Shown here piece after piece: positions 8,876-18,287 of a stretch of 64,000 bases of DNA. This DNA comes from Alishewanella tabrizica (GTDB taxonomy: Bacteria > Pseudomonadota > Gammaproteobacteria > Enterobacterales > Alteromonadaceae): positions 186,001-250,000 of the forward strand of contig NZ_BMYR01000002.1 in the NCBI RefSeq assembly GCF_014652375.1, read 5' to 3'. The notes under the pieces are model-generated. The model was not told where the DNA came from and ran no database searches. It saw nothing but the letters and a program-made list of their open reading frames with translations. Within the stretch, counting starts at the first letter, position 1. The number at the start of each line of letters is the position of its first letter. The position numbers and the translations under genes are program-made.

Positions 8876-8924
8876 AGACTTAAGACTTAAGACTTAAGAC
8901 TTAAGACTTCAGATTTCAGACTTC
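8876..8924. repeat. Seven tandem copies of a 7-bp unit (AGACTTA and variants)
   Basis: Four perfect AGACTTA units are followed by AGACTTC, AGATTTC and AGACTTC, 49 bp in all, in the gap between nadE and the fimT-like gene on the same strand. The units sit just past the nadE stop. A 7-bp unit in non-coding DNA can vary in copy number by slippage. No spacer structure is present, so this is not a CRISPR. Confidence 0.95.
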
Positions 8925-8928
8925 CGAC

Positions 8929-9777
8929 CTACTTGCTCTGGCTATCGTATATCGTGGGGATTGGCTGCCGTTTATGTTGCGTTTTTTGGTAGATCTGAAT
9001 TAATCGCTCTGCCACCGCGGTGTCGACAGCCTTACCTTCTAAGAAGTCATCAATTTGTTGATAGGTCAGACCCAGCGCAGCTTCATCCGCTTTTTGTGGC
9101 GCCATACATTCCAAATCAGCTGTCGGCGTTTTCTCGACCAGTAATTCTGGCGCACCTAACTGTCGTGCTAATGCGCGTACTTGACGTTTACTTAAACCGA
9201 ATAAGGGGGCAAGATCACAGGCACCATCGCCCCATTTGGTATAAAAGCCGGTAATGTTTTCGGCTGAATGATCGGTTCCAAGTACAAGCCCGCCTTGGAG
9301 TGCAGCAATATGATATTGCGCTAGCATGCGAGCGCGTGCTTTGACATTGCCTTTAGCAAAATCGATTTGTGCATCGTGTGGTAAGGTCGCATTTGCATCA
9401 CTAAGGCCTATAGCCGTAGCACTGTGAAGCGCATCGGCTGCTGCTTTAATGTTAACTGTCACCGCTTGGCTAGGCTGAATAAACCGTACAGCTAATTGTG
9501 CTTCTTCTTCATCTTTTTGCACGCCATAAGGTAAACGAACCGCGATAAAGCGATAGGGATTATTAGATGAGGTGGCATTAAGTTCATCAATGGCTAACTG
9601 CGCTAAACGGCCGCAGGTGGTGGAGTCTACCCCGCCGCTGATCCCCAGTACCAGCACCTTTAATCCGGCTTGCGTTAAAGTCTGTTTGATAAAATCGATT
9701 CGCCGACGAATTTCAAAATCAACATCTATGTGCGGCAGCACCCGCATTTCTTGAATAATTTGTTGTGCAATACTCAT
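8929..9777 (-). CDS. nadE: Ammonia-dependent NAD+ synthetase
   Basis: A 282-residue NadE, which converts nicotinate adenine dinucleotide, ATP and ammonia to NAD+ in the cytoplasm, the last step of NAD synthesis. The PP-loop SGGVDS is at residues 47-52. Also visible are [22 protein letters not shown] and the [15 protein letters not shown] region of the ammonia-dependent class. There is no N-terminal glutaminase domain, and the length matches E. coli NadE. It stands alone, divergent from glnB; the 160 bp between them hold both promoters. The 3' side abuts the 7-bp tandem repeat. Confidence 0.97.
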   Translation of the reverse strand: MSIAQQIIQEMRVLPHIDVDFEIRRRIDFIKQTLTQAGLKVLVLGISGGVDSTTCGRLAQLAIDELNATSSNNPYRFIAVRLPYGVQKDEEEAQLAVRFIQPSQAVTVNIKAAADALHSATAIGLSDANATLPHDAQIDFAKGNVKARARMLAQYHIAALQGGLVLGTDHSAENITGFYTKWGDGACDLAPLFGLSKRQVRALARQLGAPELLVEKTPTADLECMAPQKADEAALGLTYQQIDDFLEGKAVDTAVAERLIQIYQKTQHKRQPIPTIYDSQSK

Positions 9778-9919
9778 AATAGCCTCATTAACTGAATCGT
9801 TGTTGCTGGTGCGAGAACCTATTTATCTTAACGTATCTGCTGCAAAGAAGATCAACTAATTAGCGCAAACTACTGAAGCCTCTTAAGGTTTGGGTATATA
9901 CTATAAACATCTGGGGTAA

Positions 9920-10276
<357 letters not shown>

Positions 10277-10314
10277 GATCTGTTGTGCTGTTCAATTAAA
10301 TGTAAAGCGTAAGC

Positions 10315-11826
10315 TTAATCGTTAAACAGTGTAAGCTGGCGTTCGGAAACCCGCTTGCGCTGTTCAATAGGCCTACTACGACTGGCATGTCGTTTTACAA
10401 TACGTTTCTTTTGCTCGGTCCAACAGGCTCTATTAGCTGCAAGCCAGAGTTTTAAACGTTCTCGCGCTAATTTTATTGCCCGTTCCGCCGTGATAATGGG
10501 GGCGGGGTAATCGACGCCAAGCAGGCAACCATACTGCTGCTGTTGAGATTTCGTCAATAACCAAGGTTGATGCAGCCAACTGGTGGGAATATGCTGTAAT
10601 TCGGGGAGCCAGTGGCGAATAAAGCGGCCATCGGGATCTTTTAGCAGGCTTTGTTTTACCGGATTGTACATGCGGTTTGGATTAATCCCTGTGGTGCCGG
10701 CTTGCATTTGAATTTGTGGGTAATGGATCCCTGGTTCATAATCTACAAAACACTGTGCTAAGTGTAAGGCTACAGGCCGCCAATGTAACCAAAGATGATA
10801 ACTCGCAAACGCCACTAACATTGCCCTGCCTCTAAAATGTAGCCAACCGGTGGTACGCAAAGCACGCATAGCGGCATCAATTAAAGGATAACCTGTTTCG
10901 CCTTTTGCCCATGCTGAAAAAAACTCGGCAGAAAAATCGTTTTCTCGCAAGCCATCAAAGCCGCGATGCATATTTCGCGCTTCAATTTCGGGCTCGTCTT
11001 CCAGTTTTTGGATAAAGTGGCAATGCCAGCGTAATCGGCTGTAAAACGCATCCAAACCTAATTGTTGTTTGGTATTCGTTGCTGCTTTTCGATGCTGCCA
11101 ACTTTCTTGCTGTAACGCGCGCATGCTGAGCATGCCATAGCTTAAATATGGGCTGAGGCGTGAACAGCTATGTGGCGCTTTTGCGGCATACGAAATACCG
11201 CCTCGATACCCTAGAACACGATCCTGTAAAAATGTGTTAAGTGTAGACGAGAGTGCTGTTGCACGTTGTGCTTGGCTACAAGGTACCAAATCAATTTTAC
11301 GCTCGGGCCAAGGTAAAGGCGCTTGCCAATTTGTATGGCAAATAAACGGTAACGAAACAGGGGTAGGATATAGAGGGGCGGTTAACCAGGCATCGGCTTG
11401 CTTAAACCAATGATCACGATTGGCCAGTGGTCTAAAGACAGCAAATTGCTGGTATTGATGCCAAGGAATAGCCCGTTCTTGCCAAAATTTTGCGACAGCG
11501 AGATCGCGTTGATAACTCCATAAATTCCCCGTTTCTTCATGACTGTAAACAGCACTGATCGGAAATTGTTGTAATAAATCGCGAAATACCCGACTGGCTG
11601 CACCATAAAATACTAACAGTGGTTGGCCCAACTTTTGGAATTCATGCTGTAATTCGGTTAGCGCGTCGCTAATAAATGCCCAATGCCGCAAAGAGGTATC
11701 GGGCTGTTGCCAATAGTCAGGCTCAACAATATAAACCGGTAACACCGGCTCACCCTGCTTTGCGGCATGGTATAACGCAGCATGATCCTTTATGCGCAAA
11801 TCCCGCTTAAGCCACAATAAATGCAT
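10315..11826 (-). CDS. Cryptochrome/DNA photolyase family protein (class I-like)
   Basis: A 503-residue flavoprotein with an N-terminal Rossmann photolyase domain (MHLLWLKRDLRIKDHAAL) and a C-terminal FAD-binding domain. In the latter, GETGYPLIDAAMRAL, LHFRGRAMLVAFASYHL, WRPVALHLAQCFVDYEPG and a GTTGINPNRMYNP motif are visible. Photolyases use blue light to repair UV-induced pyrimidine dimers. The WLHFRGR and INPNRMYNP motifs put it near class I/cryptochrome-like bacterial proteins; repair versus signalling function cannot be settled from sequence alone. It is the last of three consecutive photolyase-family genes, 3 bp after the previous stop. The C-terminus is very basic (RHASRSRPIEQRKRVSER), unlike its neighbours. 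Confidence 0.88.
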   Translation of the reverse strand: MHLLWLKRDLRIKDHAALYHAAKQGEPVLPVYIVEPDYWQQPDTSLRHWAFISDALTELQHEFQKLGQPLLVFYGAASRVFRDLLQQFPISAVYSHEETGNLWSYQRDLAVAKFWQERAIPWHQYQQFAVFRPLANRDHWFKQADAWLTAPLYPTPVSLPFICHTNWQAPLPWPERKIDLVPCSQAQRATALSSTLNTFLQDRVLGYRGGISYAAKAPHSCSRLSPYLSYGMLSMRALQQESWQHRKAATNTKQQLGLDAFYSRLRWHCHFIQKLEDEPEIEARNMHRGFDGLRENDFSAEFFSAWAKGETGYPLIDAAMRALRTTGWLHFRGRAMLVAFASYHLWLHWRPVALHLAQCFVDYEPGIHYPQIQMQAGTTGINPNRMYNPVKQSLLKDPDGRFIRHWLPELQHIPTSWLHQPWLLTKSQQQQYGCLLGVDYPAPIITAERAIKLARERLKLWLAANRACWTEQKKRIVKRHASRSRPIEQRKRVSERQLTLFND

Positions 11827-11829
11827 AGG

Positions 11830-13206
11830 CTAATCGAGTTCAGCTAGCCAATTACGCCAATGTGCAGGCAATGTCGTACCCGCAACAGGACGATGTGCTT
11901 GTTTACCTTGCGCGGTGAGGTCCGGCAGCATCTGTTTTACAAACTGCGCCTGTGGATCATACATGATGGCTTGTTTGATGATATTGAATGGCCGAGCTTC
12001 GCTGTTGCCATAACCAGCAATGTAAGCCCAATTACCCCAATTACTCGCGGGATCATAATCAAGTAAACGTTGTTCAAAATACGCAGCGCCGACACGCCAA
12101 TCAAGCTGCAGATCGTGAATTAAATAACTTGCGACATTTTGACGGCCACGGTTACTCATCAATCCGCTTTGATTTAGCAACACCATATTGGCATCAATAA
12201 AAGGCACGCCGGTTTCGCCTTGGCACCAACGACTAAACAGCTTTTGTTGCTTTGGCGTGAGCTGAGGTAATTGAAAATCGGGTTGCCCATGAATACCGGT
12301 CCGGCTAAACCAGCGACTTTGGTATTTGCGCATTTGCCATCGAAAAAATTCGCGCCACAATAATTCAAATTTTAGCCAGTAGGTTGAATCGTTAGCACGT
12401 ACCTGTTCTTCAAAAGCCACGATTTGTTGCCACAATGCCCGAACCGATAAACTTCCAAGTGCCAATGGCGCGGAAAAAAAACTCGCATAATCGGCACCAC
12501 TAAGCCCATTACGGGTGTCTTTATAGTGCAATATATGCTGTTGTTGCCAAATGTAGTGCTCAACACGTTGCCAAACTGTCGCCTCATCAAATGACGGCAT
12601 GGTAGGGGCGGTAAGTGTATGCTCATCACGGCTGGCCAACGCGATTAATGTTTGCCAATTGGAACTGAGCGCATCAGCTTGATCGGGGGATAGCCATTGC
12701 TGTGTTGGACGGCGTTGAAACAGGGGGTGAGCCGGACTAACCTGAAGTAAGGGTTCTAGAGTTTTTCGAAAGGTCGTAAAACGATCAGGCATGCTTTGAA
12801 AAGCGGGGCGCAAGCTTGATCCCAGCAAACTGTTTACATCGTTTAGTTCCACTTGTATCTGTGTTTTTAATCGCGAAAACAGCTGGTATTCTTCTGGGGC
12901 TGTGGGTTCTGCGGCAACAATGCGATCGGCGTTTAGCTGTTTCGCGAGCTGGAGTAGTGCTTGGCTGCTGTTACCAAAGCATAACACTAAACCAATTTGC
13001 TGTTGTGCCAGTTGCTGTTTTAAAGCGGTAATGGTGTCAATCTGTGCCCGCAAACGTGACAAATTAGCACGGTTTAGGCCATATTGTTGGCCAAAAAACT
13101 GTTGGCGTGTCAATGTTACAACTGCACATAACTCGCCTTCTACTTGGGTTAGCAGTGGATTGTCTTCTAAACGTAAGCAATGATTTAGTAAAACCAAGGT
13201 TCCCAT
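11830..13206 (-). CDS. DASH-type cryptochrome (single-stranded DNA photolyase class)
   Basis: A 458-residue Cry-DASH protein. The family hallmark YKDTRNGLSGADYASFFS is followed by PLALGSLSVRALW. The FAD site includes WREFFRWQMRKY, GETGVPFIDANMVLLNQSG, MSNRGRQNVASYLIHDL and the NWGNWAYIAGYGN motif. Cry-DASH proteins bind FAD and methenyl-tetrahydrofolate and repair dimers in single-stranded DNA. Translation is set to start at 13206 because this ATG overlaps the preceding stop (TAATG) and gives the usual MGTLVLLNHCLRLEDNP N-terminus. A longer in-frame extension upstream looks unrelated to the family. It is the middle gene of the three-gene photolyase operon. Confidence 0.92.
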   Translation of the reverse strand: MGTLVLLNHCLRLEDNPLLTQVEGELCAVVTLTRQQFFGQQYGLNRANLSRLRAQIDTITALKQQLAQQQIGLVLCFGNSSQALLQLAKQLNADRIVAAEPTAPEEYQLFSRLKTQIQVELNDVNSLLGSSLRPAFQSMPDRFTTFRKTLEPLLQVSPAHPLFQRRPTQQWLSPDQADALSSNWQTLIALASRDEHTLTAPTMPSFDEATVWQRVEHYIWQQQHILHYKDTRNGLSGADYASFFSAPLALGSLSVRALWQQIVAFEEQVRANDSTYWLKFELLWREFFRWQMRKYQSRWFSRTGIHGQPDFQLPQLTPKQQKLFSRWCQGETGVPFIDANMVLLNQSGLMSNRGRQNVASYLIHDLQLDWRVGAAYFEQRLLDYDPASNWGNWAYIAGYGNSEARPFNIIKQAIMYDPQAQFVKQMLPDLTAQGKQAHRPVAGTTLPAHWRNWLAELD

Positions 13207-14738
13207 TAAAGTTGCTCCACATGAATTAATATTTCTTGTGCTTTCAAACGAAGCGCCTGTTGTTGTTCGGGGCCTTTGGCTTGCCAATTTTTGTAGGCGA
13301 GTTGTAAACGTGCATTCTGCCCTAAGGTGGTAGCATTACGATCCAAAAAGTCCCAATAAAGGGCGTTAAATGGACATGCCTTTTCGCCAAGGCTCTCTTT
13401 GACGTTGTAATGGCAATGCTTACAATAGTTACTCATACGATTTATGTAAGCGCCACTGGCTGCGTAGGGTTTTGACGCCAAGATGCCACCATCTGCAAAT
13501 AGTGCCATACCAAGGGTGTTCGGAAGCTCCACCCATTCATAGGCGTCGCAATACACTGCAAGATACCAATCGGTAACGTCTTTGACACTGAGTCCCGCGA
13601 GCAAGGCAAAATTGCCCGTTACCATTAAACGCTGAATGTGATGGGCATAGCTGTATTCCAATGTTTGGCTGATGGCCTGTTGCATGCAGCGCATCTTGGT
13701 ATTGCTATGCCAGAAATAAGCTGGTAGCGGGCGTTCAGCCTGCAAGAAATTATTATCAACATACTCTGGCATTTTTAGCCAATATAAACCTCTGACATAT
13801 TCGCGCCAGCCAATAAGTTGCCGGATAAAGCCTTCAGCCGCATTAAGATTAACGCGCCCTTCTTTCCAAGCAGCTTCGACCTTTTGACACATCCAGCGCA
13901 CGTCTAATAAGCCTGCGTTTAGGTACATGGAGCAAATGCTGTGAAACAGAAATGGTTGATCGACTAACATTGCATCTTGATAATCGCCAAATTTGGCAAG
14001 TTGATGCTCAACAAAGTGTAAAAACGCGCTCCGGGCATTTTTACCCGTAACGGCGTAACGGAAATTTTCAACTGCGCCAGGATGATCAGCAAAATTCTGG
14101 TCAACTAATTGACAGACAGCTTCTGTAATCTCATCACGCTCAAAGGCCAAGGGGGGAATTTGCGTGATATCAGGCGGGCAGGCTTTACGATTTTCTTTAT
14201 CAAAATTCCACTGACCACCAACAGGTTGTTGTTGTTGATCAATTAATAGGCCAGTGTGGCGGCGCATAAGCCGATAAAAATATTCCATGCGTAATTGTTG
14301 CCGATCCGTTGCCCACTGCGCAAACATACTGATAGAGCAGATGTAGCGATCATCCTCAAGTATGCTCACCGGGCGATTAAAACGGTTTTCCCAACTGAGC
14401 AATTCTTGTTGTAAACGATACTCACCACATTCAGTAACAACAATTTTAGTGATAGCGGTTTGTTGTAATGCGTAATCGACGGCATCCGTTATGCTGTTAA
14501 CAATAGTTTCGCCATAGGCAAGATAGCAGACGTTAAATCCCTGTTGCCGCAGCACAGCGGCAAAATGGCGCATGGCACTAAACAGCAAAATAATTTTATG
14601 TTTATGATGCTTAACATAGGTGGCTTCACGATTAACTTCAGCCATAAGGATCAGATCGTCTGGTTTAGCCTGCCGTAAACTGGCTAGGGCTGGGCTAAGT
14701 TGATCGCCAAGTATTACAATAAGTTTGGGCATAAGCAT
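13206..14738 (-). CDS. Iron-sulfur (6-4) photolyase (FeS-BCP family)
   Basis: A 510-residue member of the bacterial iron-sulfur cryptochrome/photolyase family, whose Agrobacterium member PhrB repairs (6-4) photoproducts. The N-terminal domain (PKLIVILGDQLSPALASL) and the C-terminal FAD domain (GFIRQLIGWREYVRGLYW, HHIQRLMVTGNFALLAG) are typical. Four cysteines at 351, 439, 442 and 455 match, one residue offset, the [4Fe-4S] ligands reported for PhrB (350, 438, 441, 454). It is the first gene of the operon; its stop overlaps the Cry-DASH start. No clear ribosome-binding site is seen, and the start could instead be the Met two codons downstream. Confidence 0.93.
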   Translation of the reverse strand: MLMPKLIVILGDQLSPALASLRQAKPDDLILMAEVNREATYVKHHKHKIILLFSAMRHFAAVLRQQGFNVCYLAYGETIVNSITDAVDYALQQTAITKIVVTECGEYRLQQELLSWENRFNRPVSILEDDRYICSISMFAQWATDRQQLRMEYFYRLMRRHTGLLIDQQQQPVGGQWNFDKENRKACPPDITQIPPLAFERDEITEAVCQLVDQNFADHPGAVENFRYAVTGKNARSAFLHFVEHQLAKFGDYQDAMLVDQPFLFHSICSMYLNAGLLDVRWMCQKVEAAWKEGRVNLNAAEGFIRQLIGWREYVRGLYWLKMPEYVDNNFLQAERPLPAYFWHSNTKMRCMQQAISQTLEYSYAHHIQRLMVTGNFALLAGLSVKDVTDWYLAVYCDAYEWVELPNTLGMALFADGGILASKPYAASGAYINRMSNYCKHCHYNVKESLGEKACPFNALYWDFLDRNATTLGQNARLQLAYKNWQAKGPEQQQALRLKAQEILIHVEQL

Positions 14739-14857
14739 TCGTACACAAAGGTAATAGTGTTAGTACGTTTTAGCTGGCATATTCAGATCAGCTAAGGCAT
14801 TGCGACGAAACAAAAAGTCAGTATGATAAGTAAAACATGAATTTGAGGTATCACATT

Positions 14858-15541
14858 ATGCAAAAAAGTTACGCTATTTTCGCACTGTCGGCCTTGTGGC
14901 TAAGTTGTCAGAGTGTGGCATTAGCTCATCCTAAGCCAACCGATACAGTAGAAACCCCTGATACGTCTACCACGCAACGTGTTAGTCAGCAACAACCGTC
15001 ATCGCACGATCATGCTCATGATGAAACGCATCAGCATGATGAAAAACACGATCACACGCATGATCATGATCACGGCCACGATCATAATGACGACTTTACC
15101 CAACTTGGGACACATGTGCATGGCGCGGCTACGCTAACAATGGTGCTTGAAGGCAATGAGTTGCAACTAGCACTGCAATCGGCTGCTTATAATATTGTTG
15201 GTTTTGAGCATGCACCTAAGAGCAGTGAGCAAAAACAAGAGATCGCCTTAGCATTAGACAATTTAGCGCAAGGCAACTGGTTTAGCCTGAGCGCAGAGGC
15301 AAACTGTGAAATTCAAACCAGTGATGCAAATACAGATTTAACGGAACCGGGCTATGCTGGGCATGGTGATTTCTACGCCAATATAAGCCTGTTGTGTCAA
15401 CGGCCTGCACTGTTGCAACAACTGGAGTTAAGTTTATTTAGCTTAACGCCTGCCTTAGAAAAAGTGGATGTGCAATGGGTATTAAATGGTCAACAAGGTG
15501 CCGCATCGGCAACGCTGAGTTCAGGCCCTTTGCGTTTTTAA
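14858..15541 (+). CDS. His-rich periplasmic metal-binding protein, DUF2796 (ZrgA-like)
   Basis: A 227-residue secreted protein with a signal peptide (about 1-23). A low-complexity stretch extraordinarily rich in His and Asp follows (about residues 48-78, dominated by HDH/HDHG), then a globular DUF2796 domain starting at GTHVHGAATLTMVLEG. ZrgA in Vibrio is such a protein and takes part in zinc acquisition. I infer a zinc-binding periplasmic role. The start at 14858 is preferred over an ATG seven codons earlier because GAGG lies 9 bp upstream and the signal peptide becomes normal. A strong terminator follows. Neighbouring DUF3299 and ABC genes complete a zrg-like locus. Confidence 0.88.
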   Translation: MQKSYAIFALSALWLSCQSVALAHPKPTDTVETPDTSTTQRVSQQQPSSHDHAHDETHQHDEKHDHTHDHDHGHDHNDDFTQLGTHVHGAATLTMVLEGNELQLALQSAAYNIVGFEHAPKSSEQKQEIALALDNLAQGNWFSLSAEANCEIQTSDANTDLTEPGYAGHGDFYANISLLCQRPALLQQLELSLFSLTPALEKVDVQWVLNGQQGAASATLSSGPLRF

Positions 15542-15581
15542 CACACATATCTTTGAATTGTTTTCCTTAAACAAAGAAATG

Positions 15582-15610
15582 AAAAACGGCTGTAACATAC
15601 AGCCGTTTTT
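15582..15610. terminator. Rho-independent terminator after the DUF2796 gene
   Basis: A perfect hairpin with arms AAAAACGGCTGT and ACAGCCGTTTTT around a 5-nt loop, giving T-runs on both strands. It lies 41 bp after the DUF2796 stop and can also end the opposing DUF3299 transcript, about 100 bp away. A second, weaker inverted repeat (CTCTTCAG/CTGAAGAG) lies at 15619-15644. Confidence 0.9.
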
Positions 15611-15711
15611 GCGTAATACTCTTCAGAGACATGAGCCTGAAGAGAGAGTCTAATGACGTAGAGCTAAGTAGAATAGTGTCAGGCAGTATAAGGTGCCATT
15701 ATCACTGTTAT

Positions 15712-16257
15712 TTACCACGTGTACTCTTCGACTTTGTCTGCTTTCATACTGTAAGCCGCGTTAGCTAAATCATGAGAGATACTATCTGTGGTAATAGTGC
15801 CGGTGATCCAGAATGGAGAATAGATCATGTCGGCCTTTAAATTAGATGCGCCGCTCACATAAATAATTTGATTAGGTGGCGGTGGCGGCACATGAATGCA
15901 AGCACCAAAATACGGAACCAAAAAGAAACTGGTCACGTTTTGGTCTGCGTCAAACTCCAGCGGCACTATAAAGCCGGGTATTCTGATTTTGGTATTGTTA
16001 TATTCCGGTTTTACTTTGGCTGATTGTAATATTTGCTGCCACGCTTGAGCCGATGGATCATCACCGTTGTAATTATCATCAAAGGGAGAGGGCTGACTAT
16101 AATCGTGCGCAACTTCCGGCATTGCCATTAATGCCTTTAGATCTTCCTCTGGCATTAAATCAGTCCATTCTATGGTTTTAACTTCACTGGCGTGTAAGCT
16201 TAGCGCGAAACATGCGGCCAGCACCCCAGAAAACGCAACAGACAACTTATTGAACAT
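15712..16257 (-). CDS. Secreted DUF3299 protein
   Basis: A 181-residue protein with a signal peptide (MFNKLSVAFSGVLAACFALSLHA) and a DUF3299 domain. The conserved core is KIRIPGFIVPLEF followed by FFLVPYFGACIHVPPPPPNQIIYV, with a Cys-Ile-His preceding a proline run. The function of DUF3299 is not established. In Vibrio zinc-regulated loci and many other gammaproteobacteria it sits next to DUF2796 and an FtsX-type ABC exporter, suggesting a role in metal handling or metalloprotein assembly outside the cytoplasm. The start was set at 16257 because GAGG lies 10 bp upstream and the signal peptide follows; longer in-frame readings run into the divergent ABC gene. Confidence 0.85.
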   Translation of the reverse strand: MFNKLSVAFSGVLAACFALSLHASEVKTIEWTDLMPEEDLKALMAMPEVAHDYSQPSPFDDNYNGDDPSAQAWQQILQSAKVKPEYNNTKIRIPGFIVPLEFDADQNVTSFFLVPYFGACIHVPPPPPNQIIYVSGASNLKADMIYSPFWITGTITTDSISHDLANAAYSMKADKVEEYTW

Positions 16258-16332
16258 TGGAGCTTCGCCTCTTAATTTTGCATAATACCCAAATGAGATA
16301 TTCACTATCATAGCATGCACAAGGGAGTACCT

Positions 16333-17025
16333 GTGACCACCAAGCTGAAAATTCCTGCTATTGAACTCAAAGAGGTTATTTTTTGGTATAAGCCAAACGG
16401 CTGGCAATTGCAGATACCTGCATTAACCTTAGACCATGGCCAACATCTGTTTATTCGTGGTGCCTCGGGAAGCGGTAAAACCACCTTATTAAATTTATTA
16501 GCGGGCATAACGCAGCCCAATCAAGGGGAGCTATGGGTGCAGGGACAGCCATTACATCAGTTACGTGCAGCAAAGCGCGATAAATTGCGTGCTGCCCAAA
16601 TTGGCGTGGTGTTTCAGCAGCTGAATTTAATTCCTTATTTAAGTGTACTCGACAATATTTTATTGCGCGCGAGCTTTGCCGGTAAAACGGGCACAGCTTT
16701 ACAACAGCGAGCTACTGCGTTGTTAGAGGCTTTGGGGTTAGCAGCGTCGCTGTGGCAGCAACCGGCCAGTGCACTGAGTGTGGGGCAGCAACAACGTGTT
16801 GCTATTGCACGGGCTTTACTCACTGAGCCGGCGTTATTGATTGCGGATGAACCCACGTCGGCCTTAGATGCCGATAATCGAGATGCGTTTATGCGGGTAT
16901 TACTCGCTGAGGCAGATAAATGTGGCACCACAGTTATTTTTGTTAGTCACGATCAGCAATTAAAGTCGTATTTTAAAGTTGAATTACAGATGGCGAATTT
17001 AGCGCAAGGAGTCGTGGCATGTTAA
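16333..17025 (+). CDS. ABC transporter ATP-binding protein (LolD/MacB type)
   Basis: A 230-residue ABC ATPase. Walker A is GASGSGKTT, the Q-loop VFQQLNLI, the signature LSVGQQQR, Walker B LLIADEP, followed by a D-loop SALD and an H-loop FVSHD. This is the MacB/LolD/FtsE class that drives mechanotransmission rather than simple import. The GTG at 16333 was chosen because AGGGAG lies 5 bp upstream. An in-frame ATG at 16315 lies before that site. It overlaps the permease gene by 7 bp. With the DUF2796 and DUF3299 neighbours it forms a zrg-like metal-related transporter; the substrate is unknown. Confidence 0.9.
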   Translation: MTTKLKIPAIELKEVIFWYKPNGWQLQIPALTLDHGQHLFIRGASGSGKTTLLNLLAGITQPNQGELWVQGQPLHQLRAAKRDKLRAAQIGVVFQQLNLIPYLSVLDNILLRASFAGKTGTALQQRATALLEALGLAASLWQQPASALSVGQQQRVAIARALLTEPALLIADEPTSALDADNRDAFMRVLLAEADKCGTTVIFVSHDQQLKSYFKVELQMANLAQGVVAC

Positions 17026-18275
17026 TGAAATTAGCCCGGCTTAGTTTATGGAATCGCAAAGCAACAGCGTTTATGACGTTGTTGTCATTAACGATAAGTT
17101 TAGTCTTGCTATTAGGTATCGATCATATTCGTAAGGAGGCACGCAACAGTTTCACCAATACGGTATCCGGTACCGATCTTATTGTGGGCGCTCGCTCTGG
17201 GCAGTTGAACTTGTTACTTTACTCCGTATTTCGTATTGGTAATGCGACTGCAAATGTCAGCTGGCAAACTTATGAACGTGTTGCTAAGCATCCGCAAATT
17301 GCTTGGACTATTCCGCTTTCATTAGGTGATTCACATCGCGGTTATCGCGTGTTAGGCACTAACCAGAGCTATTTTGAACATTATCGTTACGCTAATCAGC
17401 AATCGTTACACTTTGCACAAGGCGCTGCCTTTACACAGGTGTATGATGCGGTGCTCGGCGCTGAGGTGGCCAAGCAATTAGGCTATACCTTGGGGCAAGA
17501 AATTACGCTGGCGCATGGTATCGGCGCGGTGAGCTTTTCTGAGCATAAAGATAAACCGTTTACGGTTACAGGAATATTGGCGCCAACGGGTACTCCGGTT
17601 GATCAAACTGTTCATGTGAGTTTAGAAGGTATTGAGGCCATCCATATCGATTGGCAACAAGGTGCACCGATGCCCGGTCGTCAGGTGAGTGCGGCTCAAG
17701 CATTGGATATGGATTTAACACCAAAAGCCATTACCGCCTTTATGGTTGGACTGAATTCGCGGATGGCGACCTTTGTGGTGCAGCGCCAAATTAATGAATT
17801 CCGAGGTGAGCCGTTATCTGCAATATTGCCAGGCGTCGCCTTAGCCGAGCTCTGGCAAATGCTAAGTATGGTTGAAAACATGCTCTTATTAATCACCTTA
17901 ATGGTACTCGTTGCGGGGTTAGTCGGCATGATGACGACATTATTAGCCTCTATGCGGGAACGGCAGCGCGAAGTCGCCATCTTGCGTGCGGTAGGGGCTA
18001 ATCCTTGGTATCTCTTTTGGTTAATTCAGCTTGAGGTGTTGTTATTAACCGTGCTTTCCATGTTGGCCGCGGCATTATTTCTGGTAATCAGTTTGTGGGC
18101 TATTCAAGATACGTTGGCCGCGCATTATGGACTATTTATCAGTGTTAATCCCTTTAGCCTGCAAACCTTGTATTGGGCAGCAGCTATTTTGGTGGCTACT
18201 GCGGTGTTAGCCTGTATACCCGCGTTTGCTGCTTATCGACGTGCGCTAACCGATGGGTTAAGCGTTCGAATATAA
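17019..18275 (+). CDS. ABC transporter permease, FtsX/MacB type
   Basis: A 418-residue inner-membrane permease. One N-terminal membrane segment (about 16-34) is followed by a large periplasmic domain (about 40-285). Three C-terminal segments (about 290-312, 335-360, 385-405) form the FtsX domain, including the MTTLLASMRERQREVAILRAVGA coupling region. This is the topology of MacB/LolC-type permeases, which move or handle lipoproteins, peptides or metals from the periplasmic side. It overlaps the upstream ATPase and is 12 bp from the DUF1543 gene, so the three are co-transcribed. It is a full-length family member without defects. Confidence 0.9.
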   Translation: MLMKLARLSLWNRKATAFMTLLSLTISLVLLLGIDHIRKEARNSFTNTVSGTDLIVGARSGQLNLLLYSVFRIGNATANVSWQTYERVAKHPQIAWTIPLSLGDSHRGYRVLGTNQSYFEHYRYANQQSLHFAQGAAFTQVYDAVLGAEVAKQLGYTLGQEITLAHGIGAVSFSEHKDKPFTVTGILAPTGTPVDQTVHVSLEGIEAIHIDWQQGAPMPGRQVSAAQALDMDLTPKAITAFMVGLNSRMATFVVQRQINEFRGEPLSAILPGVALAELWQMLSMVENMLLLITLMVLVAGLVGMMTTLLASMRERQREVAILRAVGANPWYLFWLIQLEVLLLTVLSMLAAALFLVISLWAIQDTLAAHYGLFISVNPFSLQTLYWAAAILVATAVLACIPAFAAYRRALTDGLSVRI

Positions 18276-18287
18276 TAAAGGATCTGT

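Noticed and set aside
8876..8924. CRISPR array
   Set aside because: The repeat unit is only 7 bp and there are no spacers; no cas gene is nearby.
9007..9022. TGCCACCGCGGTG inside nadE resembling the LacI operator
   Set aside because: It lies in coding sequence far from the pectin locus, its centre has a different length and the second arm is incomplete.
14740..14857. Zur-type operator upstream of the DUF2796 gene
   Set aside because: No AT-rich dyad of the GTTATA-N-TATAAC type could be found in the 118 bp before the start.
15712..16407. Longer version of the DUF3299 gene starting at 16407
   Set aside because: It would overlap the divergent ABC ATPase start and bury the signal peptide; the Met at 16257 has a ribosome-binding site and a normal signal sequence.
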